From the NCBI RefSeq assembly GCF_003202435.1, contig NZ_QJHK01000002.1:434001-498000 (forward strand): 64,000 nt of DNA, written 5' to 3'. The notes under the pieces were generated by a model. The model had not been told where the DNA came from. It saw only the letters and a list, made by a program, of their open reading frames with translations, and searched no databases. Made by a program: the position numbers and the translations under genes. This stretch comes from Flavobacterium cheongpyeongense (GTDB lineage: Bacteria > Bacteroidota > Bacteroidia > Flavobacteriales > Flavobacteriaceae). Shown in pieces: positions 1 through 8,109 of the stretch (the first letter of the stretch is position 1; each line of letters opens with the position of its first letter).

Positions 1-239
1 CCCAAAGTCATAATCTCTTCAGCAATTGTTCTTAGAAACAGGGCTTTTTCTTTGCCAGTAGCTTTTTGAAAAGATAAAAATGCATGGTGTGCAATAGCTG
101 TTGCTAATTTTATTTCATCTGTAGTAGCTTCAGTAAATTGCCAGGGATTATGGATATTGAGCTGTGGGTTAAATGTTTTGAAAACTTTATCTCCACCCGC
201 TATCAACTGACTGCCTATGTAATTTTTTCCAGTAATCAT
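1..239 (-). CDS. Aldehyde dehydrogenase, N-terminal part (alpha-ketoglutarate semialdehyde dehydrogenase-like)
   Basis: The minus-strand frame starts with ATG at 239 and stays open to the window edge, giving about 79 residues of a longer protein. The N-terminus (MITGKNYIGSQLIAGG, then FNPQLN and later FLRTIAEEI) is like that of NAD(P)-dependent aldehyde dehydrogenases of the 2,5-dioxovalerate/alpha-ketoglutarate semialdehyde group. The catalytic Cys lies outside the window, so activity cannot be checked. It is 68 bases downstream of a DHDPS-family lyase on the same strand, so the two probably share a transcript. In hydroxyproline catabolism the lyase-type enzyme makes alpha-ketoglutarate semialdehyde and this enzyme oxidises it to 2-oxoglutarate; that role is inferred from the pairing. 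Confidence 0.75.
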   Translation of the reverse strand, partial: MITGKNYIGSQLIAGGDKVFKTFNPQLNIHNPWQFTEATTDEIKLATAIAHHAFLSFQKATGKEKALFLRTIAEEIMTL

Positions 240-307
240 TATTTAATTATTTTGGGATTTGGTAATTTATAAGATTGAAAACTATTTTCAAAATCCTACA
301 CTTAAGT

Positions 308-1222
308 TTACAAACTTTTATAGTCAGGAAGTGCAGGTCTTGTTGCTAATGCACTGGTGATAATAGCCAAAACCCTTTCTCTCTCAGCACCCATTAATGG
401 GACTCTCGGTGCACGTACATATTCGCTTCCTAATCCGGCACCTACCTCTGCTAATTTAATATTTTGAACCAATTGTGGATTGATATCCAACTCTAATAAA
501 GGTAAAAACCAACGATAAATAGTTAAAGCTTCCTGAATTCTTCCTGCTTTTGCTAATTTATAAATTGCAACGGTTTCTTCTGGAAAAGCATCCACTAGTC
601 CTCCAACCCATCCGTCTGCTCCCATTAATAAGCTTTCTAAACCTAATGTATCCACACCTGTCAGTACTTTTAATCTGGAACCAAAACGATTAATTATTCG
701 GGTTACATTAGAAATATCTCTTGTTGATTCTTTAACAGCCTGAATATTATCAAAAACCATCAGCTCTTCAAACATATCCAGTGTAACCTCAATTTTATAA
801 TCAACCGGATTATTATATATCATTATAGGCAGTGAAGTACTTTTGGCAACATCAGAAAAATATTTTACCGTTTCATAATCTGTAGCTTTATAACGCATTG
901 GAGGTAACATCATTAAACCTTTTGCTCCATTAAGTTCTGCTTTATTAGCTGCTTCAATAGCACCACGGGTCGTTTGTTCAGCAATATTCATAATCACAGG
1001 GACTTTTCCATCAACGACACGAATAGTTTCTAAAACTAACTCTTTCTTTTCTTCCTCTAATAGTGTACTGGCTTCCCCTAATGTTCCTCCAAGGATAATA
1101 CCTTCAACACCTGCATTTAATTGTGCCTCAAGGTTTTTACCAAACATTTTTAAATCTAATGTATCTTCAGCTGTAAAATTTGTAGTTACCGCTGGCATTA
1201 CCCCTTTCCATTGAATATTCAT
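308..1222 (-). CDS. Dihydrodipicolinate synthase-family lyase/deaminase
   Basis: This 304-residue protein has the DapA/N-acetylneuraminate lyase TIM-barrel layout. The glycine motif GGTLGE is at 45-50, the IYNNPVDY segment with the catalytic-type Tyr at about 136, and the Schiff-base lysine at 164 in AVKEST. Length is normal for the family. In hydroxyproline catabolic operons a DapA-family enzyme deaminates 1-pyrroline-4-hydroxy-2-carboxylate to alpha-ketoglutarate semialdehyde. The aldehyde dehydrogenase directly downstream and the AraC regulator directly upstream support that reading over lysine synthesis. Other DapA-family activities, such as sugar-acid aldolases, cannot be excluded from sequence alone. 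Confidence 0.8.
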   Translation of the reverse strand: MNIQWKGVMPAVTTNFTAEDTLDLKMFGKNLEAQLNAGVEGIILGGTLGEASTLLEEEKKELVLETIRVVDGKVPVIMNIAEQTTRGAIEAANKAELNGAKGLMMLPPMRYKATDYETVKYFSDVAKSTSLPIMIYNNPVDYKIEVTLDMFEELMVFDNIQAVKESTRDISNVTRIINRFGSRLKVLTGVDTLGLESLLMGADGWVGGLVDAFPEETVAIYKLAKAGRIQEALTIYRWFLPLLELDINPQLVQNIKLAEVGAGLGSEYVRAPRVPLMGAERERVLAIITSALATRPALPDYKSL

Positions 1223-1256
1223 AATAATAGTATTTTTTTAAAATTATTTATTTATT

Positions 1257-1288
1257 CAAAGGTATTAAGTCATACCTGAATACTTAAT
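1257..1288 (-). promoter_or_regulatory. -7 promoter element and nested dyads upstream of the DHDPS-family gene
   Basis: On the minus strand the octamer TACCTTTG (1264-1257) matches the Bacteroidetes -7 consensus TAnnTTTG and lies 35 bases upstream of the DHDPS-family start codon. No clear TTTG -33 box is seen. A perfect inverted repeat AGGTAT-N6-ATACCT (1260-1277) overlaps it. A second one, ATTAAGT-N11-ACTTAAT (1264-1288), is interleaved. The location between a catabolic gene and its divergent AraC-type gene suggests operator sites. This is a pattern observation without binding evidence. Confidence 0.45.
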
Positions 1289-1416
1289 TAAACTTGTTAT
1301 CTAAAAGTAATACTATATTATCTTGTTTGTGTGAATATTATAAAAATCAGGTTAATTTTTATCCCTGTTTTAATTTAATTCCTATCTTTCACTCAACTTC
1401 CAAAAAACTAAATATT

Positions 1417-2271
1417 ATGAAAATCTTTCCATTTAAAATTCCTAAATCAAATGAAGGTGCCTTCATTTATCAGGAGGATCGAGAATACGTTTTTTATGAC
1501 AAATACCACCAGCATGAAGAAATTCAGATCAGCTATATTAAAAAAGGTGAAGGGACTGTTTTGGTTGGGGATATGATCTCTGAATATAAAGAAGGAGACA
1601 TTCTTATATTAGGGAGTAATTTACCACATGTTTTTAAAAGTGATAAAACAGAAAATAAAAAACTCTCTGTTATGATAACTATTTTTTTTACTAAAGACGC
1701 ATTTGGTAAAAACTTTTTTAGCATGCCAGAGTTAAACAATACAGAACCATTTTTTGAAGCTATTAAAAACGGGGTACGAATAACCAATAATAAACCCTCT
1801 GTCTTAAAAAGATTTAAAAAATTTAAGGATGCAGATAAATACGATCAGTTTTTAATTTTCTTTCACCTGTTAAAAGCCTTTTATGAAGCTGAAAAAAAAC
1901 CTCTTTCCAGTTATGTTTTTAATAAACCTTTTACAGATGCCGAAGGAAAAAGAATGCAGATGGTTTTTGACTTTGTCATGAACAATTATCAAAAAAACAT
2001 TACTTTGGATGAAGTTGCTCAAATTGCAACCATGACTAAAAATGCCTTTTGTAAATACTTTAAAACACGAACCAATAAAACTTTTTTTCAGTTTTTAATT
2101 GAAATTAGAATTGAACATGCGGCCAAACTACTTATTAAAAACAAAGAATTATCGGTTATTGAGATTTCAGAATTGAGTGGATTTAATAACATTTCTAATT
2201 TTAATAGAAAATTTAAAGAAATTAAAAAGAAAACACCTTTTGAGTTTAAAAATTCACTGGTCAACCCATAA
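1417..2271 (+). CDS. AraC-family transcriptional regulator with cupin sensor domain
   Basis: I place the start at ATG 1417, giving 284 residues beginning MKIFPFKIPKSNEG, a usual N-terminus for this Bacteroidetes group. An upstream in-frame ATG at 1294 would add 41 residues that do not look like the family. The N-terminal part has cupin-like features (HQHEEIQISYI, then GEGTVLVGD and EGDILILG), and the C-terminal hundred residues hold two AraC helix-turn-helix units (TLDEVAQIATMTKNAFCKYF and later SELSGFNNISNFNRKFK). It is divergent from the DHDPS-family gene and is the natural candidate regulator of it, possibly sensing a hydroxyproline-derived compound. Confidence 0.85.
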   Translation: MKIFPFKIPKSNEGAFIYQEDREYVFYDKYHQHEEIQISYIKKGEGTVLVGDMISEYKEGDILILGSNLPHVFKSDKTENKKLSVMITIFFTKDAFGKNFFSMPELNNTEPFFEAIKNGVRITNNKPSVLKRFKKFKDADKYDQFLIFFHLLKAFYEAEKKPLSSYVFNKPFTDAEGKRMQMVFDFVMNNYQKNITLDEVAQIATMTKNAFCKYFKTRTNKTFFQFLIEIRIEHAAKLLIKNKELSVIEISELSGFNNISNFNRKFKEIKKKTPFEFKNSLVNP

Positions 2272-2422
2272 AACACTGTGTTGTTTTTTTTTATTTAATA
2301 GCTTGCCAGATACTTGAGAGGCATGGCATGCTACGGAGCTTATTTCATTAAAAAATATCCATTTTTTGTATTATTAAAAGAAAACAGATGAATATAGTAT
2401 TTAATATTGATAATAAAATCGC

Positions 2423-2452
2423 TGTTACACTATAAAAATACCTCTACTTTTG
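2423..2452 (+). promoter_or_regulatory. Candidate promoter of the peptidase gene run
   Basis: TACTTTTG at 2445-2452 matches the Bacteroidetes -7 consensus. The TGTT at 2423-2426, 18 bases upstream, is a weak match to the -33 box. The element is 79 bases upstream of the M1 peptidase start codon. The rest of the 2277-2531 gap shows no other recognisable signal. Confidence 0.4.
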
Positions 2453-2531
2453 AAAGGCTGCACTTTATTTTTACATAAAACAAAGAGGCCAAACACAACA
2501 CAAATTGTAAAATTCTCAAACCAAAAACAGC

Positions 2532-4214
2532 ATGACTAAAAAGTATTTTCAAACTTTTATTTTTCTGGGTATTACTCTCATATCTTTTGGTCAAAACACT
2601 AAAAAATATACCCTTTCAGATACGCTGCGAGGCAGTTTAACTCAGGAAAGACTATGGTGGGATGTAATGCGTTATGATATTACCGTAGAGCCTGATTACG
2701 ATAACAAAACAATAAAAGGAAGCAATATCGTCACTTATAAAACAATTAAAGGAAAAGAGAATACCAAAATGCAAATTGATTTACAAGAGCCTTTGGCAAT
2801 TGATAGTGTTGTCCAGTCAGGAAAAAAATTAAATTTTAAGAAAGAAGGTACTGTTTGGTATATCGAAACACCAAAATCTAAAGTAGCCACCCTTCATAAA
2901 ATAGACCTGTTTTATCACGGAAAAGTTCATGAAGCCATAAAAGCCCCCTGGGATGGCGGCTGGATCTGGACAAAAGATTCTTTAGGGCGGCCCTGGATGA
3001 CTGTAGCCTGCCAGGGATTAGGAGCATCGGTTTGGTATCCCTGCAAAGACCATCAGAGTGACGAACCAAATCAGGGCGCAAGCCTTACAATGATTGTTTC
3101 TGATACGCTAACTGCTATTGCCAACGGAAGATTGGAATTTAAAAAAGATAATAATAATGGTACTACAACTTACAAATGGGCTGTTGTTAACCCTATCAGC
3201 AATTATTGTATCATTCCGTATATAGGTAAATATGTAAACTTTAAAGAAAATTATTCGGGCGAAAAAGGAAACTTAGACCTGAACTATTGGGTATTGGACT
3301 ATAATTTGGAAAAAGCCAAAAGTTATATGCCTAACGAAGTTCACAATATGTTGAAAGCTTTTGAATACTGGATGGGACCTTACCCATTTTATGAAGACGG
3401 TTATCAGCTAATTGAAACCTCGCATACCGGAATGGAGCATCAAAGTGCTGTTTCTTATGGAAATCATTACAAACCAGGATATCGCGGTAATGATGGTTCC
3501 GGAACAGGCTGGGGAATGAAATGGGATTTTATTATCATTCACGAAAGTGGACATGAATGGTTTGGTAACAACATCACTACAAACGACTTAGCTGATATGT
3601 GGGTTCACGAAGGTTTTACAAATTATAGCGAAACTTTATTTGTTGATTATATTTTTGGACAACAAGCCGGTAATGAATACAATGCCGGAACCCGACAAGG
3701 AATAAGAAATGACAGACCAATCATTCCGGATTATAATGTAAACGCACAAGGAAGCGGAGATATGTATCCAAAAGCCGGTAATATGCTGCACGCTATTCGT
3801 CATGGAATTGACAACGATGATCTGTTTCGAAATGTTATACGAGGATTAGGTAAGGAATTTTATCATCAGACTGTTACCTCTAAACAGGTCGAAGATTACG
3901 TTTCGAAACAGCTGAAATTCAATTACGCCAAGGTCTTTGATCAATATCTGAGAACGATACAAACTCCAAACTTTGAATTTTATTTTAATACAGACAAAAC
4001 AAAAGTTTTCTACCGTTATACCAATTGTGTTGCAGGATTTAATTTGCCTTTAACCTTAAAAAACGATACTGCAAAGATTAAAATAATACCTTCTGATAAA
4101 TGGCAAAATAGCACCGTAACCCAAACTCAGCAACTGCTTTTTAATGTAGAAAGTATCACAAAAATGTACTATGTCAATCCAATATTGGTATCACAGACAA
4201 ATAATATCAACTAA
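2532..4214 (+). CDS. M1-family zinc aminopeptidase, secreted
   Basis: This 560-residue protein has an N-terminal signal peptide (hydrophobic stretch ending near ISFGQ). The gluzincin site is HESGH at 337-341 with the third ligand Glu at 360 in WVHEGFTNYSE, and GMEHQ at 300-304 sits where M1 enzymes carry the GxMEN exopeptidase motif. It lacks the long C-terminal helical domain of large M1 enzymes. It is the first of four plus-strand genes and lies 34 bases before a DPP-IV-like gene, so they are probably co-transcribed. The likely role is removal of N-terminal residues from peptides in the periplasm or outside. Confidence 0.9.
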   Translation: MTKKYFQTFIFLGITLISFGQNTKKYTLSDTLRGSLTQERLWWDVMRYDITVEPDYDNKTIKGSNIVTYKTIKGKENTKMQIDLQEPLAIDSVVQSGKKLNFKKEGTVWYIETPKSKVATLHKIDLFYHGKVHEAIKAPWDGGWIWTKDSLGRPWMTVACQGLGASVWYPCKDHQSDEPNQGASLTMIVSDTLTAIANGRLEFKKDNNNGTTTYKWAVVNPISNYCIIPYIGKYVNFKENYSGEKGNLDLNYWVLDYNLEKAKSYMPNEVHNMLKAFEYWMGPYPFYEDGYQLIETSHTGMEHQSAVSYGNHYKPGYRGNDGSGTGWGMKWDFIIIHESGHEWFGNNITTNDLADMWVHEGFTNYSETLFVDYIFGQQAGNEYNAGTRQGIRNDRPIIPDYNVNAQGSGDMYPKAGNMLHAIRHGIDNDDLFRNVIRGLGKEFYHQTVTSKQVEDYVSKQLKFNYAKVFDQYLRTIQTPNFEFYFNTDKTKVFYRYTNCVAGFNLPLTLKNDTAKIKIIPSDKWQNSTVTQTQQLLFNVESITKMYYVNPILVSQTNNIN

Positions 4215-4248
4215 TTAAAACACGCGTAATAATTTATAAAATCCTACG

Positions 4249-6396
4249 ATGAAAAAAATAACGCATCTCTTTATCTGGTTACTAGTTAACTTGTTATTTA
4301 TTACAGCTAATGCACAAAAATTAAAGTGGACTAATGATCATACCGGATATTATACTGTAGAAAAAGGAGAAATTATAAAATATACCTTGCCCAATTTTAC
4401 TCGTACTAAAATAATCGATGCAACACAACTTATACCAAAACAAGGCGAAAAACCATTAGAAATCAAAGATTACGAATTCAGTAAAAACGATAAGTTAGTT
4501 TTACTATATACCAATTCAAAAAAAGTCTGGAGGCGGGAAACAAGAGGCGATTACTGGCTTCTGGACAGAGAGAAAAAAGAAATACATCAGATAGGCAAAG
4601 GAAAACCAACATCCTCATTGATGTTTGCTAAATTAGCTCCCGACAACAATTCTGTAGCATACGTAAGCAATCATAATTTGTATGTGGAGGACATTAAAAC
4701 CAGAGAAATAACCCCATTGACAAAAGATGGAACAGACCGATTAATAAACGGAACTTTTGACTGGGCTTACGAAGAAGAATTTGATTGCAGAGATGGTTTC
4801 CGATGGAGTCCTGACGGAAAAAATATTGCTTTTTGGCAAATTGATGCCACAAAAATAAAAAACTTCTTATTGATTAATAATACCGATTCGATATACTCCT
4901 ACACCGTTCCAATAGAGTATCCAAAAGCTGGAGAGGATCCTTCTGCCTGCAAGGTCGGTGTAGTCAGCATTTTGACGCAAAAAACCACATGGGTGAAGGT
5001 TCCGGGAGACTCAAAACAACACTACATTCCGCTAATGCAATGGACTCCGGATGGCTCTTCTATCATGCTGGAACAGTTAAACCGTAAACAAAATAAAGCT
5101 GAACTTTTTTTATGTAATCCAAAAAGTGGAGAAGTAAAATCAATTTATACAGAAAAAAACAATTCATGGGTTGATGTATTGACTACTGATGATCTGGGCT
5201 GGAAATGGATTAATAACAGAGAAGAGTTTCTTTTCCTTTCAGAGAAAGACGGATGGCGTCACTTATATCGTATTGATAAAAATGGTAAAGAAACTATTGT
5301 TACAACTGGAAAATATGACATCATTAGCCTGGAAGCGATAGACGAAAAAAACGAATTTGCTTATTTTTTAGCCTCTCCAGAAAATGCTACGCAACAATAT
5401 TTATATAAAACGGCCTTAAACGGAAAAGGAAAACTAATAAAAGTATCTCCTATTGACCAAATTGGTACCCATAATTATAGCCTGACACCAGATGCAAAAT
5501 ATGCAAAACATAGTTTTTCTAACCATAAAAAACAGCAAGTCTCAGAATGGGTAAGTCTGCCGGACCACAAAACGATAAAAGAAATAAGCAGTAATAAAAC
5601 ACCAGGCGGCAACGTAGAAATGATTCAGATTACTACTGTTGATAACATCACTCTTGATGGCTGGATGATAAAACCTGCCTCTTTTGATGAAACAAAAAAA
5701 TATCCGGTTTTATTTTATGTCTATGCTGAACCTGCGGGAGCAACTGTAAAAGATGCTGCTGGTGTTGCCGGCACGCGTTTATACAACGGAGATATTGCAG
5801 CAGATGGTTACATTCAAATAAGTTTAGATGGCAGAGGAACTCCTGTTCCTAAAGGAGCTGCCTGGAGAAAATCCATCTACCAAAACATCGGTATCATAAA
5901 CGTTAGAGATCAGGCAATGGCTGCCAAAGAAATTCTAAAATGGCCTTTTGTAGATACCGACCGTATTGCAGTCTGGGGCTGGAGCGGCGGTGGATCTACT
6001 ACCCTCAATTTATTGTTTCAATATCCTGAAATTTACAAAACAGGGATAGCCATAGCATCGGTGCCTAACCAATTAGTATACGATAATATTTATCAGGAAC
6101 GCTATATGGGTTTACCACAAGAAAACAAAGAACCTTATATAAAAGGTTCCCCAATTACACATGCCAATAAACTGAAAGGAAATTTACTGCTTATCCACGG
6201 TACCGGTGATGATAATGTACATTACCAGGGAGCTGAAATGCTGGTTAACGAATTAGTAAAAGATGGAAAATATTTTCAAATGATGAGTTATCCAAACCGT
6301 ACCCATAGCATTAATGAAGGTGCCGGAACCACAGAACATTTATCGCAATTATTCACACGCTATCTCAAAGAAAATTGTCCAGGCGGAGCAAGATAA
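4249..6396 (+). CDS. S9B dipeptidyl-peptidase IV-like serine peptidase, secreted
   Basis: The 715-residue protein starts with a signal peptide (cleavage likely after TANAQ). The N-terminal two thirds form the DPP-IV beta-propeller and carry DWAYEEE at 171-177, the double-Glu motif that binds the free N-terminus of the substrate. The C-terminal alpha/beta-hydrolase domain has the nucleophile Ser579 in GWSGGG, an Asp near 654-655 in GTGDDNV and His686 in NRTHS. The family removes Xaa-Pro dipeptides, which fits proline-rich substrates. It sits between an M1 peptidase and an Xaa-Pro peptidase, forming a proline-peptide set. Confidence 0.9.
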   Translation: MKKITHLFIWLLVNLLFITANAQKLKWTNDHTGYYTVEKGEIIKYTLPNFTRTKIIDATQLIPKQGEKPLEIKDYEFSKNDKLVLLYTNSKKVWRRETRGDYWLLDREKKEIHQIGKGKPTSSLMFAKLAPDNNSVAYVSNHNLYVEDIKTREITPLTKDGTDRLINGTFDWAYEEEFDCRDGFRWSPDGKNIAFWQIDATKIKNFLLINNTDSIYSYTVPIEYPKAGEDPSACKVGVVSILTQKTTWVKVPGDSKQHYIPLMQWTPDGSSIMLEQLNRKQNKAELFLCNPKSGEVKSIYTEKNNSWVDVLTTDDLGWKWINNREEFLFLSEKDGWRHLYRIDKNGKETIVTTGKYDIISLEAIDEKNEFAYFLASPENATQQYLYKTALNGKGKLIKVSPIDQIGTHNYSLTPDAKYAKHSFSNHKKQQVSEWVSLPDHKTIKEISSNKTPGGNVEMIQITTVDNITLDGWMIKPASFDETKKYPVLFYVYAEPAGATVKDAAGVAGTRLYNGDIAADGYIQISLDGRGTPVPKGAAWRKSIYQNIGIINVRDQAMAAKEILKWPFVDTDRIAVWGWSGGGSTTLNLLFQYPEIYKTGIAIASVPNQLVYDNIYQERYMGLPQENKEPYIKGSPITHANKLKGNLLLIHGTGDDNVHYQGAEMLVNELVKDGKYFQMMSYPNRTHSINEGAGTTEHLSQLFTRYLKENCPGGAR

Positions 6397-6411
6397 ACAA
6401 ATACAAAAAAT

Positions 6412-7800
6412 ATGTTTAGTAAAGAAACTTATATCAATAGAAGACAAGTCCTAAAAAAAGCAATTGGGAGCGGACTCATTATATTACCGGGTAACGAAGA
6501 AGTTGGAATGAACTACAGGGATAACATCTATCCTTTTAAACAAGATAGTAGTTTTTTGTATTATAGCGGAATTGACACTCCTAACCTGTTTTTAGTAATA
6601 GATGTTGATGCCGATATTGAAATAGTATTTGGTGATGACTTAACAATCGAGCAGACTGTTTGGACAGGTCCTCAGGAATCCTTAGCCATTAGCTTAGAAA
6701 AATCAGGGATTTCGGCAATTCAGCCCTTATCTTTTGTGGAGGCAATGATTAAAAATGCAGTACAGCAACAACGTACTATTCATTTTCTACCACCTTATAG
6801 AGCAGCAATAACTTTAAAACTAAGTAATTGGTTAGGAATTGATCCTTCAGCATTAGCAAAAAAAGCTTCTGTAGCCTTATCAAAAGCTATAGTTGCTCAA
6901 CGTTCTTATAAAACAAATGAAGAACTAACTGAAATCGAAAAAGCTATTGATATAACAGCAGCTATGCATTTGAAAGCCATGCAAACAGCACGCCCCGGAA
7001 TGACAGAATATGAGGTTGCGGGTCAGGTAGAAGGAACTGCCATTACAAGTGGTGGACAACTTGCGTTTCCTATAATTTTAACGGTAAACGGACAATATTT
7101 ACATCATCATGCCGGTGGCAATATTTTAAAAGAAGGACAAATGGTTTTGTGCGATTGCGGAGCCGAAAACAAGATGCATTATGCAGGCGATATGACCAGA
7201 ACTTTTCCTGTTTCTAATACTTTTACTACGCAACAAAAAGAAATTTACAACATTGTTTTAAAAGCAGAAGAAGCTGCAATGGCAACACTTCAACCAGGAA
7301 CTTTGTTTAGAGATTCTCATCTTGTTGCCTGCAAAGAAATTTTAATCGGATTAAAATCTCTTGGTTTGGTAAAAGGAGATTTAGATGAGGCTCTGGCTGC
7401 CGGAGCTCATACTCTATTCTTTCAATGTGGTTTAGGACACATGATGGGAATGGATGTTCATGACATGGAAAACATTGGTGAGGAATACGTAGGCTATACT
7501 GATACTTTAAAAAAGAGCACAGAATTTGGGCTTAAATCATTACGTCTTGCAAAAGAACTAGAGGAAGGTTTTGTGCTAACCGTAGAACCTGGTATTTACT
7601 TTATTCCAGAATTAATAAATCAATGGCAATCTGAAAAAAAATATAGTGAATTCATCAATTATGATAAAGTACAAAAATACAGTAAATTTGGAGGTATCCG
7701 CATAGAAGAAGATTTCCTGATTACAAAAGATACTTACCAACTATTAGGAAAGCCGCTTGCCAAAACAGCGGAAGATATTGAGTCATTGAGAAATTATTAA
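6412..7800 (+). CDS. M24B Xaa-Pro aminopeptidase/dipeptidase
   Basis: This 462-residue protein has the aminopeptidase P-like N-terminal domain (first 150 residues) and the pita-bread M24 domain. All five metal ligands are visible: Asp248, Asp260, His343 (GLGHMMGMDVHD), Glu392 (VEPGIYF) and Glu432 (GGIRIEEDF). It has no signal peptide, so it likely acts in the cytoplasm on imported peptides with proline, or perhaps hydroxyproline, in second position. It starts 15 bases after the DPP-IV-like gene, so it belongs to the same transcript. Confidence 0.9.
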   Translation: MFSKETYINRRQVLKKAIGSGLIILPGNEEVGMNYRDNIYPFKQDSSFLYYSGIDTPNLFLVIDVDADIEIVFGDDLTIEQTVWTGPQESLAISLEKSGISAIQPLSFVEAMIKNAVQQQRTIHFLPPYRAAITLKLSNWLGIDPSALAKKASVALSKAIVAQRSYKTNEELTEIEKAIDITAAMHLKAMQTARPGMTEYEVAGQVEGTAITSGGQLAFPIILTVNGQYLHHHAGGNILKEGQMVLCDCGAENKMHYAGDMTRTFPVSNTFTTQQKEIYNIVLKAEEAAMATLQPGTLFRDSHLVACKEILIGLKSLGLVKGDLDEALAAGAHTLFFQCGLGHMMGMDVHDMENIGEEYVGYTDTLKKSTEFGLKSLRLAKELEEGFVLTVEPGIYFIPELINQWQSEKKYSEFINYDKVQKYSKFGGIRIEEDFLITKDTYQLLGKPLAKTAEDIESLRNY

Positions 7801-8109
7801 ATGAAATAGTTAAACTAAAAAATCAGATAAAAATAAAGTCCTGCAAATTTGTAATGGCTTTGTTATTTGATTGATTTAATTCAAAAAATCAATTCTCAGC
7901 ACAAAACAAATACTGGTTAACTTTTACTAATTTTCTGATAATTAAGTATACATAAAACGGTTTTAACTATACTTAAATTGCTAATTAAATGACAGTTACC
8001 TAAGCACACTAAAAACATCTGTTAAACCCACAGAATCGTTTTTTATTTAATTTATTTGAAGCTTAGTAACTATTCCAATTCTATTAATTAACAATTAAAA
8101 CTTACAGAG
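7801..8109 (+). other. Intergenic stretch, nothing recognised
   Basis: These 309 AT-rich bases separate the M24 gene from the DUF6055 gene. I see no open frame of note, no convincing -7/-33 pair and no strong hairpin. Confidence 0.6.

Noticed and set aside
308..1222. Lysine-pathway dihydrodipicolinate synthase
   Set aside because: The neighbouring aldehyde dehydrogenase and AraC regulator and the absence of lysine genes point to a catabolic DapA-family enzyme.
1294..1416. N-terminal extension of the AraC regulator
   Set aside because: The 41 extra residues look unlike the family, overlap the divergent promoter region and precede a good family-type start at 1417.
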